From Phoma sp. XZ068 (taxonomy: Eukaryota > Ascomycota > Dothideomycetes > Pleosporales > Didymellaceae): a DNA stretch of 64,000 nucleotides. The stretch is from NCBI GenBank assembly GCA_004835665.1, contig RBKR01000019.1, forward strand, positions 1,157,272 through 1,221,271. Reading direction: 5' to 3'. Each line of letters begins with the position of its first letter. Positions within the stretch are counted from its first letter, which is position 1. The position numbers and the translations under genes are program-made. This document shows, in pieces, positions 37,477 through 49,531 of this stretch. The notes under the pieces are model-generated. The model made no database searches. It saw only the letters and a list, made by a program, of their open reading frames with translations, and was not told the origin of the DNA.

Positions 37477-37954
37477 TATTAAGGTTATAAACTAAGTAAA
37501 GCTTATAGACACTTCTAAGGTTAGTTCTCTTAGATAAGTACTAGTATAGAAAGGGTAGGTATAGATACCTAGTAAAATACTATAATAACTATAGAGTAAT
37601 AATAAGTAGTATAGAGTAGACTATCTAGCTTAAGAGTTAGTTAAGATCTAATAATAAGATTAATTAATAAAGTTAAATATAATGCTATAAGGGTAGTGTT
37701 CCTAATTACTATATACTAAAGAGTATCCTATATTTCTTATAATATTCTATAAAGTTCTATAAGAGGCCCTATAGTTTCTATAAGTAGTTTATAGTTTCTA
37801 TAGAATATATATATAGTGTCTTACACTATCTTATACTCTTAGTATAGTTTATTTCTATAGGATTATAGAACATTATATAGTCTTCTTAGCCCTATACTAT
37901 TAATCTATACTTATAACTTTGTTATACTATACCTCCTCCTCTAAGATTATAATA
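37477..37954 (-). repeat. 3' LTR of copy C
   Basis: TATTAAGGTT...GATTATAATA, 478 bp, preceded by GTACT. Confidence 0.88.
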
Positions 37955-37989
37955 CTATTCTCCTTCTTTATAGTTTATATCCTTATAAA

Positions 37990-38540
37990 CTAATAAATAG
38001 TTTTCTAAAGTACCTAAGCCTAATATATAATAAAAACCTAAATTAATAATATTAGATATCTTACTATAGTTGCCTACAAGTACTATATAAAGAAGAACTT
38101 ACCTTATAAGATATCTTTATTATATAAGAAGTATAGGAATTATAAATATAATAGAATAAAGAAGTATAAGCCTATAGATTTACCTATTTCTAACTTCTCT
38201 AAGATTAATAATAAGATATTATATCTAGAAGAAATAGAAGATAAGGCTGCTAAAGCTAAGGAAGCTATAATAGCTATCTTATAGGCTACCTGCGCTAAAT
38301 TAAATAAAGTGTATAAATAAAAGAAATTTCTAAAGTATTATAAATAATAATAGTTTAATATAAGTACCTAATTTATTAAGGATATAGAGCACTTAAAGTA
38401 ATAAGAGTTATTACTTAATAATATTACTATACTTAAGAATAGGTTAATACCTAGCTTACTTGTACTAGACTAGGTAATATATCTTTTACCTCTAGACCCT
38501 AATACTACTAATACTAGTATAATAGCTAGTAATAGTTTAT
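37990..38540 (+). pseudogene. Antisense coiled-coil-like frame in copy C, unlike that of A/B
   Basis: Opposite to pol, the plus strand reads LPISNFSKINNKILYLEE, then EDKAAKAKEAIIAIL and a Lys-rich segment, then LVLDQVIYLLPLDPNTTNT-like text (some codons mutated). It sits where A and B carry a different Lys/Glu-rich frame. Basic, helical and acidic-tailed composition resembles small regulatory or coiled-coil proteins; no family is assigned. Confidence 0.4.
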
Positions 38541-41500
38541 AAAGTTTATTAATAGTTCTTATATATTTTCTAAGTTAGAGTATTCTAACTACTTAACTAG
38601 GTACTTATCTTTATATCCCTTCTTTTAATATTATATTATTTTTTTAACTTCTTACTTAGTTTCCTCTTTAACCTAGTAATAGAAGTCTTTCTAGATTAGT
38701 ATATTAGGGTCTGCTAGTTCTAATAGTAATATATAGAATATAGAGTATATTCTAGCATTCTATAGTAGTTTAAGTTAATAGTTTATAGGGCTAATTTACC
38801 TAGAAATAAAAAATAGTCTAACCTTAATATAATCTAGTTTTTTTATTAGTCTTTATATTTATAAGTTTTTTATAAAGAGATAGACTTTATCCCCCTCTTT
38901 TAGCTAAGGTGCTATTTTTCTTTTCTAATTAATATAAGAGATTACTTATTATTAAGCTTTATTAATATTTTTAAGTAATTTCTAGTATACTTTCTTTAGT
39001 CTTTATACTAAGGTTATTACTAAGTCTATTTAAATGTTACTATTAAGAGACCTTATAAAGAGATTTAGGTGTCTTCTATAATTTATAAAGAATAGTATTA
39101 TACCTATTACTTCTAATAATTTATTATTATATATAATCTATACTATAGGTAATAGCAAGACCTAGTTATCTTACTCCTAGTTGCTATATATCCTTAAATA
39201 TATTTCTATAGTCTAATTTATTCTTTCTATTTATCTATCTATTTATAGATAATATATAGTTAATAGCTTCTTTTTAGTACTAATAGCTACTATAAGTATA
39301 GTCTAATAATTTAATATAAAGAGCTTATCTCTGTTACTAATAATTAATTCTAGTATACTATAGTAATAAATAATTCTATCTAGAAACACTTATATAAGCT
39401 GCTCTATAGTATAACTATATTAAAATAGTATTATTTCTACTACTTTAGTAAACCTATCTACTATAATAAAGATTAAGTTATAGGTATATTCTATAACAGG
39501 GTCCTTAGAGATTAGTAGTTATATAATAAAATCTATTATAATATTTATCTATAGTACTATTAATAGCTCTATTACTTATATTTCTCTATATTTTATATGC
39601 ATACTATACTTATTCTATTAATAATTAATATAGTTCTTAATAAACTTAGTAACCTTGTCTTTTATATAGCTAAACTTATAGTATTATCTAATAAGTTCTA
39701 TTATTTATATTATACTAGAGTGTCTATAAAGCAGGTTATTATAATAATAGCTTATAATTTTATTTTCTAATTCCTCTAGTACCTTTGTAGGTATATACTA
39801 TTCTTACTAAACTTATATTATATTATTAAGCTACTAAGATAGTCCTAATAACTTATCTTTATTAACTCTAAGTATAGTAAACTAGTTAATAGTTTTCTCT
39901 CTAGCTAGATTATATTGTCTACTAAGTATATTAGCTCTACTATTATCTTTTTCTAGAGTATATAGTATCTTAAACTTATACTATCCTAATAGCTTAGACT
40001 AGTATACTTATTATTAGTTAAGTATTTTAGTAGTAGTAAAGTGTACTAAGTTCTTATAGTTAGTATAAATAGTAAGTTCTAAGCAACTTTCTATATAGAT
40101 TCTCTAATATTCTAGGGCTAATATAATAGCTAGTAACTCCTTATTATATATATTATATTATTTCTCTAGTCCTAAGAATTTTCTAGAGTAGTAGGTAATT
40201 AGGTACTACTATCTATTTTATTCTTATATAGCATAAGCTCCTAATACTAAATCTAAAGTATCTATCTTAATTTAAAGTAGCTTTTTACTCTTAAATATAA
40301 TTATTATAGGTAGCTTAATATAGGACTGTTTAAGCAACTAGAAAGTATCTTCTTATACTTATTCCTACTTAAATAGTATATTCTTCTATATAAGCTTTAT
40401 AAGTAGTAAGGCTTTAAGTAAATAATCCTTAATAAAGTATTAGTTAAAGTTAATAAATTCTAGAAATTCCTAAATTCCCTTAAGAGAGGTAGGAGTTAGC
40501 TAATCTTTTATAACCTAAATCTTTATTTTACTTATCTTAACTCTATATCTTCTTATAATATAGCTAAGAAATTCTACTTCTTCCTTATACTATTTATACT
40601 TCTTAGGTTTAAGTTAAAGATCTGCCTTTCTAAGGCATTCTAACACTTCCTTAATATAGTAAATATATTCTTCTAGTATTGCTAAATATACTAGAATATT
40701 ATTAAGGTATACTACTACTATAATATCTAGGTATACTTTTAATATATTATTAACAAGGGCCTAATATATAGCTAGTGCATTAGTAAGCCTAAATAGTATT
40801 ACTAAATACTTAAAATAACTATAGCATGTTCTAAACATAGTCTTCTGCTCTTTACCTTTCTTTATATATATAAGGTTATATACTCTATATAAATTAAGTG
40901 CAGTAAAGTATTATACCCTAGATAACTAATTCTATAGTTCCTTAATATTTAGTAATAGGTACTAATTCTTAATTATAATATTATTAAGTTTCTAGTAGTT
41001 AATATATATTTATAATTTACTATCTTTCTTTAGCAGAAAGAGGACTAGAAATCCTACTAGTAATTCTAATTTTTATATAAATCTCTTCTTAAGGTTCTTA
41101 TTAATATATTCCTTAAGTATACTAAGTTCTTTCTTAAATATTCTATATATAGGCCTAAAAGGCAGTTTCTTTCCTTCCTAGAGCTTAATCTTGCAATTCT
41201 AGAGTTTATACTATAGTAATACTTTTATAGTCTTCTTATTATAGAAGAGTTCTATATAACTCTTATATTTATTTAGAATATTAGAAGGTATACTACTCTT
41301 CTCTTTAACTATTACTTTATAACTAGTAGGGCGTTCTATATTTATACAGTTAACTGCTCTATCTTAGCATATCTTATATATTAAAGAAATATTATTAATC
41401 TTCTTCTTATCTACTAGTTATATTATAAACTATATAGGCTATAATATAGTAGTACTATATCTATATTAACTTAATAAAAGCTATTAATTCTTCTAATTAA

Positions 41501-43737
41501 TATCTAGATTATACTTTCTTAACTATAGAAGTCCTAATATAATATTATAAGTAGCTATCTTAAAAGTGTCTAGAGTTATTTTCTTATAGTATCTATAGAT
41601 CTAGAGGGGTACTATAGTTACTTTATATATAATCTTAGATTTCTCTAGCATTAGTTCTCTATTAGCTACTCTAAGTAGGTAAGGTATTATCTTCTAAGTA
41701 GAGTATAGTCTAGCTAGCTACACTGCTTATAAAGAGATATAATTAGATTATACTCTAGAGTTTAAGAGTGTATATATCTATTTTCTATTTATTCTAATAA
41801 GTAACTTAATTAGTTAGTAATTACTTTTAATACTATTAATAAATTAATTTCTAGTACCTACTAGCACTGCCCTAAAAAAAGATTCTCTTATCTAAAGCTA
41901 TTACTTTACTTCTTTCCCTTATAGGTCTTATAGTAGGAGTTAAGGCAGGTCTGCTAATACTAATTAAAGTATTACTTATTTACTACTAGTCCTTATTATC
42001 TGCACTTAGACTTATTCTAGCTAGAAAAGTATTTATTATTATATTTATCTATTAGGTATAGTATATAGTAATCCTCCTTATAATCTTTCTATTATAGTTT
42101 ATATAGACGTCTCTTTAGAAACTATCCTAAGTTAAGCTTCTCTAAGTAGTATGTCTAGTATTTATTATAGTAGTATGCTGTCTATAACAGTGCTCTATAA
42201 TATAGGTTTCTAGAGTCTAGGCTATAATTAGGTTCTAGGTAGTTATTATCCTAGTTCTAATATACTTCTAGTTAATAATATTATTAGTATTCCTTATATA
42301 ATTTATTATACTAATTTTCTTTATTATCTACCTTAATAGAGAGGATAATTAGGTCTTAATATAGCTTAGTATAAGCCTTATTATTAGCTTTCTTAGCTTT
42401 GTGCTGCTTATAGTCTTATTAGCATATATTATATTATACCTTATATTATTCTCTAGTAGAATATGTTTAACTAAATTAATCCTTATTATAATCCTCTAGG
42501 TATTGTCTAGGTAGTTATAGCGTGTTATTTTCTAATATCTAAGTTGCCTAAGACTTATAAGTCTGTGTCTACAACCTTATAGGCGCTAGTTTATATATAG
42601 CTTCTAGCTTAATATTCTGCTTATATCTTAACTCTAGGTCCTCTATAAGTTGTCTAATTCTATTAGTAATAACTTCCTATTTATTACTAGTGTCTTTACT
42701 ATCTAGTCTATTAACTAATATATTAATCTATTAGAATACTTTATTCTATTAACAGTCTTTAGCAAAGTAGCCTAGTTTACTATAGTTATAATAAGTTCTA
42801 TCTTTATTACTCTTATTATTACTATATCCCTTCTTCTTATTCTATTATAGCTTTATATTTATTAGTCCCTTGTTAATATTAGACAGGTCTATAGCCTTAA
42901 GTCTATAGTAGCTACTATAAGTGTTACTATAGATATAGCATCCTATATTAGGTTAGTATTAGAGACTATATTATCTATAGTAAAAGTTATTATTATACTA
43001 TTAGTTGCGTAGAGCTGTAGGTAAGTAAGTAATATAAGTTATATCTTATATATAAGGGTCTTCTCTTAGTTCCTATTAAAGGTTATAGAGCTTAATATTA
43101 ATACTAATAAACTTATTAATAAGTTTATTAAATATATTAGTTACTATAGTAGTCTATATAAGCTCTTCCTTAACCTTAGGCTTAAGGCCTTATCTAAATA
43201 TAGTTATTAGTATAGTGTTGTCCTAGCTAGTAAATATAGCTAGCTACTAAAACTTAGTAGTATAGTTAGTAGCTAATATAGTCTATTAGATATACTAAAT
43301 ATTATAATAAGTAATAGTTAGTTTATTATATACTCTAAATACTTATCTAATCTGTTTCTTAAATAGGTTAAAATCCTCTATCTATAGGTTAATATTAGTT
43401 AATCTGCCTTCTCTATAGTAATAGTAGATAAAGAGCTTAATCTAAGTAAAGGTATAATTCTTTATAAATATAGCTATAAAGGTAACTTATTTTTCTTTAG
43501 AGATGTGTTCTCCTTAGAATATAAAGAATAGATTAAACTTTATAAGCTAGTCTTTTAGCTTCTTATAAGTACTATTAAAGGTCTTAGGTTTAGCTACTAG
43601 GTAGACTAAGCTATAGTTAGGGGCCTAGGCCTCCTCTTCTATATTAAAGTTATTATTAGCTATATAGTATAATATATTAGAGTTGCTAGAGGTAGCACAG
43701 GATCCTAAAGTAGTACTTATCTTAGAGGTGTTTAAAA

Positions 43738-44215
43738 TATTAAGGTTATAAACTAAGCAAAGCTTATAGACACTTCTAAGGTTAGTTCTCTTAGATAAGT
43801 ACTAGTATAAGAAGGGTAGGTATAGATACCTAGTAAAACACTATAATAACTATAGGGTAATAATAAGTAGTATAGAGTAGACTATCTAGCTTAAGAGTTA
43901 GTTAAGATCTAATAATAAGATTAATTAACAAGGTTAAATATAATACTATAAGGGTAGTGTTCCTAATTACTATATACTAAGGAGTATCCTATATTTCTTA
44001 TAATGTCCTATAAAGTCCTATAGAAGGCCCTATAGTTTCTATAAGTAGTTTATAGTTTCTATAGAATATATATATAGTGTCTTATACTATCTTATACTCT
44101 TAGTATAGTTTGTTTCTATAGGATTATAGGACGTTACGTAGTCTTCTTAGCCCTGTACTATTAATCTATACCTATAACTTTATTATACTATACCTCCTCC
44201 TCTAAGATTATAACA
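43738..44215 (-). repeat. 5' LTR of copy C
   Basis: TATTAAGGTT...GATTATAACA, 478 bp, followed by GTACT; it keeps the canonical CA end lost in the other copy. Confidence 0.88.
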
Positions 44216-44220
44216 GTACT

Positions 44221-47101
44221 CTACTATCTCTACTGCCTATCTATATTTATACTAGTCTATACTATAAGCTTTAATCTAGTATAGATATATATTTACCTAT
44301 ACTATACCTATTCTAAGCTGTGTAAGTATACTACTCTTCTTACGCAATAGCTAGTTATAGAGTTATTATATATACTTTCCTAGCAGTACTATATTAATTT
44401 ACTTAGAGTAGCTTTCTACCTTCTATAGCACCTTCTTAGTGCTGCCTTACTTATATATAATATTATGCGTAGTTAATTATATTCTAGGAAGTTATATTTA
44501 TAGTATAGTATTTAGTCTTATTAATGTCTTTACCTCCTGCTTAGCAAGGCGTGCAAGCTTACACTCTTTGCTTGCAGGCAGCTACAGCACTGTTACTATA
44601 TTGCTATCTCTTCTTAGTGTCTGCACAGTCTTATAGCACTAGCTAATATAGCTTTAACCTAACTGCTGTTAAGGTCTTCTTAGCGTAAGCACAGCTGCTT
44701 TGTTTCTTATTATTAGTACAATGTTACAAAACCTAAGCTTTAGCAGCCTACCCAGCGCCTTAGCCATTGCCGCCAGCTCTGCTAAGTACCATACTCTCTT
44801 ATCAATCAAAAGATACAACAAGCCAACCGGTGTAAAGCTGCCACATTTACAACATATAAATGCACAACCTCCAAGTGCTCCTCCATATTGCAGCCAATCA
44901 CCTCACTTATAGATTCCAACTCAGATTCCGCATAAGATGCAGAAGCGTCTGCTTTTCTCAGCAACACTGTCATTGCCTAGATTCCCTCGCTTTCCCTTCA
45001 TCATCGCGTTAGAGAACTTGCTAGCGCATCAAATCTTGCAGCAAAGATAGCACGCAAAGAAGTCAACGCCAGATATCAGCTATTTCAATTCGGCCGGCCT
45101 GTCTCGAGCAGAATTATACTCTAGCCACATCTCTATCTCGAGAAGATCCCTCATGTCGTAACCTTTCTCTGTCACTTTGACAAGGCCCACATAACTAGTT
45201 TAGGCACCATTAATACGCCGGCCAGGTTCATCGATCTTGTAATAAAGCTCACAACAGGTGCTGCGGAAAGCGATGCGTGACCCATAGCTAAGGTTGGATT
45301 GGATCTCTAGCAGCATTTCCACCGGCAAGCTCGGTAAGGATAGTGCTGCCATTACAGTAGGCTGTAGTATGTCAAGGTAGAGAAGGTTCAGGTAAGCTCA
45401 TCAAAGGCTATGCAGTCTTAATACAACTTGTTGTAAGACAAAACTGCAGAACAGCTAATAGGTGGAAAATTCAGCATAGAAATTCTAAATAGCACCAAAG
45501 CCAGCCAATTTGCCTTCCAAGCATAGTAACGTTGGACAACTACAAGAAGTATCGCCGAAAGCGGACCTCGCTTGATTCCTTGTTGGCTTTCCCTACTTTC
45601 GAGATGCAACCCAAAGTGTCAATGTAGTAGAGCCCGCATGCGTCCATTTCCATCCTTAAAAAATATAATATTTCGTTCAACCCAGTTACACTGTAATGAC
45701 CGTGTTCCAGCCTCCCGTCTCCTCATATAGCTCGACCATTTTCATTAATCCAGAAATGGATAGTGACAAACAAACGCTACTCAAACTAACAGGGCTAGAA
45801 CAGTTAAGTGAAGCAAGCGCAAGCGAGCATTATTGTAACAAGACTAAGCTTTCTCGGGAAGCGCATAGCTATAGCTCGGTGACAAGGCCCTCGAAAAACG
45901 CTCGCTCAACTCGTTGCAAACACTCGCTTATTATAACTGATTGACTCTGTTTATTCTAAGCGGAATATCCGGCTCCTTGGACCAATGACGCTAGTCAAGA
46001 TAAGCCACAATACGGCGTGTCACGTCACAGCTTGATTGCAATCGTATTCGTTTTAACTCGATACGTCACGGTGATGAAGCCACCGAATGACGAACTTGTT
46101 TGTATCTCGCTAGGCAAACAAACCCCACTGATCTTCAGTTCTGAAAGCAGAGAAGTTGAGGATAGCATCCCGACGGCAACTTGAATGCACATGCTGCTTG
46201 CAAGTTGTAACACGGCATATTTGAAGGATTTCTACTACACTGTTCCAAGGATTACATGATCCCTCATATGCGGTACCCCGGGAACGTTGTTGTTGACAAG
46301 GCGTAGCGATGGAAAATGGGCATCTGGGGCGCAGGAGCATCCCGTGAGTGAGAGGCAGCCGCGCATTGCGAGACACAGAATCTCCCATGGTGGCTCCCCA
46401 ACGACACTTCAGGTCTTCACTGCGTCGTTCTTACACGGTCAACTCTGTGTGTCATGGTGCAACTCCTCCATTCTATCACCATACCGGCAAAGCAGCTAGC
46501 GACCATGCATGACGTTACAGAATCGCCTTCCCCTTTTCACCACATCGGAAGTTCATATGATCGTTTCGTTGGTCAGTACTCCGTCAAGAATTGCATACTT
46601 CCACGTTGGCGGCCCTGCGTCTGACGGAACATGAAGATCCAATTGTGCGTGGTAGTCCCTTTCACCGGAACAGCTGGTAGATGTGACAGAATTTTCTTGG
46701 CCTCTCTTTACGGCGACAGAACATATACGCGGTGGCACGTTTCAAACCCAATCTTTATCCCATCGTACGAGAGTTGTTTCTTCCAAGGACGGTGAGCGCA
46801 GGTGTCCGGGTTGCAACATGAAGATGCTGCATCCACGCAATCGTCATCGTTCTGGCGAATATAGAGCAATGGAGCGGTCAAGCCTCAAACACACTTGAAA
46901 TCAGGTGAAACATGCGTCGGAGAAGGCAACATATGTTTATTGATCTCGTAACCATTCTATGTATAACTTGTGACCTTGGACCTCCGAGTAAGAAATAGTG
47001 TAATATCTGATACTGAAGAGTTTTCGTTGATGGTGGTCTAAGTTCCCAGGCTGCAGTGTTCCGTCAATACAAGAATACAAGACAAAGTATCGCAGAGTAA
47101 C
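44221..47101. other. Transition from RIP-like to normal DNA; no supported gene
   Basis: From 44221 to about 44700 AT content and TA bias fall gradually, consistent with RIP spreading out of the retroelement. 44700-47101 is ordinary sequence with only short shadow frames. It includes a diverged duplicate of the upstream region of the hydrolase gene (46029-46280, listed separately). Confidence 0.45.
46029..46280 (+). repeat. Diverged duplicate of the hydrolase gene's upstream region
   Basis: AGCTTGATTGCAATCG...ACTCGATACGTCACGG, then CACTGATCTTCAG..., CATGCTGCTTGCAAGTTGTAAC and CACTGTTCCAAGGATTACAT-like text are matched in order by 49116-49375 (AGCTTGATTGCGTCG..., AACTGATCTTCAG..., AAGCTGCTTGCAGCTTGTAAC). 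No hydrolase coding sequence follows here, so only the regulatory end of a former duplicate remains. Confidence 0.6.
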
Positions 47102-48451
47102 TCACCTCAGTGTTGCAAATGGATCTAGCAGAAGGTTAATACCCTCTCCCAGAATGTAAACTTGAATATCGTTTAGGAGCCTCGCGAATTGCTTGACCTC
47201 AGGTAGCCGTTTTGCATCGAGCTTGATGTCTTCAAGAGAGAGGTGCCGCACTTCCTCCTCTGCACAACATCAGCAGATGCTGTTGTCGAAATCATTATCA
47301 CTTACCGGAGTACATTGCTGCAAAGGCACCCAAGATAACGCGATCCTTATTCATGCGCGGCTTGAGCGCAAGTAGCATTACCGCGACTGGAAGAGCCCAC
47401 CGTCCAGGAAACCATGTTTCCGCAATTGCGATAGCTCTTCGGACATCAGAATGATCTGAAAGTCTGACGTTATTGCGTATGCCGAACGGGACCCGGGTTT
47501 CAATAACTCGGTCTGCCCATCGATCCCAAGAGACTTTACTCCCGAATTCAGGCATGAGCTCGAACAAGCCACTATCTTTCAAATTCTGCATAGTCGCTTG
47601 AGAACAAATGCCGTTAATGTCGATACGCCCTTGGGAGAGGTACTCTTCCAAGTAGTATCCTCTAGAACCCTGACGCAATTCCCGGAGATATGCCAGGGTT
47701 TTCTGGATACATCATCCCGATCTACGATACAATCGACATTCTTTGTCCAGCGACGACTTCTATGGGTAGCTGCTCTTAGGCAGAGTCACATGTGCGCTGA
47801 GCAGGTCGGTTGATGATACAGCACCTGGTGAGAAGTACTGTATCCAAAGGGGGTTGTGAACAGGAATGGGGTCGAGGTTGTGGATACGATGAAGGACACT
47901 GTTCTTCCCATTATTTCTTGCCTGAGCTGAAACTCCAGGACCAACTCTGAATTCCGTACAAGCTGGAACTTGAGATGCTACCCGCTTCACAGCATCACGA
48001 CAGGATTCGCAACTCCTCCATTCATTTCCCTTGAGTATATGATCAGCCTGCATCCGGCAATGACGATTGCCCGCGAGCTGTTGTAGGGACTCGACGTCCA
48101 CTGGCTCAGGCTCAGCTGAAGCAGCGCATTCGGTTGCCTCGTATATGGTCGGCACCGGTGCAACCTCATCTTCCAGAGGGCCCCGAGTCGCTCGCACGTG
48201 ACCAGCTGAAGAGAATCCAGAACCTGTGGCTCAACAGAGAACTCTTCGCATGACTCAACGGGGTCCGGAGTTTCGCATGACTCAAGTGCAGGAGGTTCTT
48301 CGCATGGCTCAACAGGGGGTTCTTCGCATGGCTGATGCACAGACGCCTTATCGTATGGCTCGGGAGGAGGCAATTCGAGATTCGTTTCAATGATTTTTTC
48401 TTTGGCATAATCGACATCAATAGAGCAAGAAACTCGACTCCCTGCTGGCAA
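47102..48451 (-). CDS. Glu/Pro/Cys-rich hypothetical gene, multi-exon or broken
   Basis: On the minus strand a well-formed 3' part is visible: an exon from about 47702 to 47306 (LAYLRELRQGSRGYYLEEYL; RRAIAIAETWFPGRWALPVA), a 46-bp intron 47305-47260 (GTAAGT...TGCAG) whose removal gives AMYSEEEVRHLS, then 47259 to TGA 47102-47104 (...NLLLDPFATLR). Upstream, 48197-47813 reads VESLQQLAGNRHCRMQADHI with a CESC pair, and 48451-48200 reads repeats of PCEEPPVEPCEEPPALESCE. These two pieces are in different frames with no obvious intron between them, and no ATG fits the 5' end. It is either a gene with exons I cannot place or a frameshifted relic. Family unknown. Confidence 0.4.
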
Positions 48452-48670
48452 AGGATGAGCATGACCTGTCTACAGGGAATAATCAATGGAGAAGGGATAG
48501 CATATGGAGACACAAGCAAATAAGTTAGAAGAGGGGATGTTTGTGTTCCACTCGTTCTGTCCGTGTACCACGCCACTCAGCGTCCAGCACGTTGCATGCG
48601 TTATTACAATGTCTTGGCGAGATAAGGACTGAACGCGGAAGACAATTGGGATCGTGATCATGAGTTCCAC

Positions 48671-49531
48671 AGAATGCGGATACTTCGCCGGGTGAACCGC
48701 GCGCTATTTCTTCACACCACCGTGCCTACCGATGTGGTAGAAAAGGAGAAAGCAAAACCCTGGATACTCGCTTAGTCGTTGAGGCCGCGACAACAGCTGG
48801 GCCACCTCTGTCAAAGCAGAATCATTCGAGATCATTGGATCCCTGAGCATGCACAATCAATGACTAGATTCTCGACATGTCTCGCAGAGCCAAATCATGT
48901 CAGCCTGACAACCAATCATACTCACGCATTTCACATTTATGACAGCGCTTGATCTGCGAGATTCGCACGTGTCATTGACGAGCTAGCCGCGGTGTTCCGC
49001 ATTGATCTACAGGTACACGATAAAGCCTCTCCTGCCCTTCCTGCGCATTGATAACAGCGATAGTCTCCCTTTCAACCAAAGCTCCGGCACAGCGCACTCT
49101 GGCCCCTCTTTGCTCAAGCTTGATTGCGTCGTGTTCATTATGACTCGATGCGTTACGACGATCTTAAGCGTTCTAGCTCACTAAGCAGACAAAGCCAACT
49201 GATCTTCAGTCCTGAAAACGGAGAAACCCAGATTCGCATCACGACGGCAAATTGCAATGCAAAAGCTGCTTGCAGCTTGTAACATGGCATGGCTGAGGAG
49301 CTTCAACCAGACTGTTCCAAAATTACATCTGGCATTCCTATAGACCCATTATGGTCCCCAATCTGCGGTAAGTAAGAGTTGTTGAAGTATAAAGACTCTC
49401 ACTGTAAAGTATTTATACGTATTCACCTCACATTCCTCCAAGTTTACATCAATCCTGAGCTCAGACAAGCTCACGCACTTGTCGGAAAACTTAAGGCAGG
49501 CCCGGGATACTTTATCAACAAATTTACTATC
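48671..49531. promoter_or_regulatory. Upstream region of the hydrolase gene with a probable 5'-UTR intron
   Basis: No separate gene is seen. 49116-49375 is the other copy of the repeat at 46029-46280. GGTAAGTAAG at about 49368-49377 followed by CCTCCAAG at about 49435-49442 looks like a 5'-leader intron upstream of ATG 49532. Confidence 0.45.

Larger units (their letters stand above)
37477..44215 (-). mobile_element. Gypsy chromovirus copy C, with GTACT target duplication
   Basis: LTRs of 478 bp each (37477-37954 and 43738-44215) are flanked by GTACT at 37472-37476 and 44216-44220, an exact 5-bp target duplication. The internal gag-pol region (about 43735 down to 38560) is collinear with copies A and B, but the LTR interior differs: after the shared ACTATATACTA the sequence switches to GAGTATCCTATATTTC and onward, and the stretch between pol and 3' LTR carries an unrelated antisense frame. 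C is therefore a sister subfamily. It is RIP-degraded throughout but retains more CA/TG than copy A. Confidence 0.9.
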
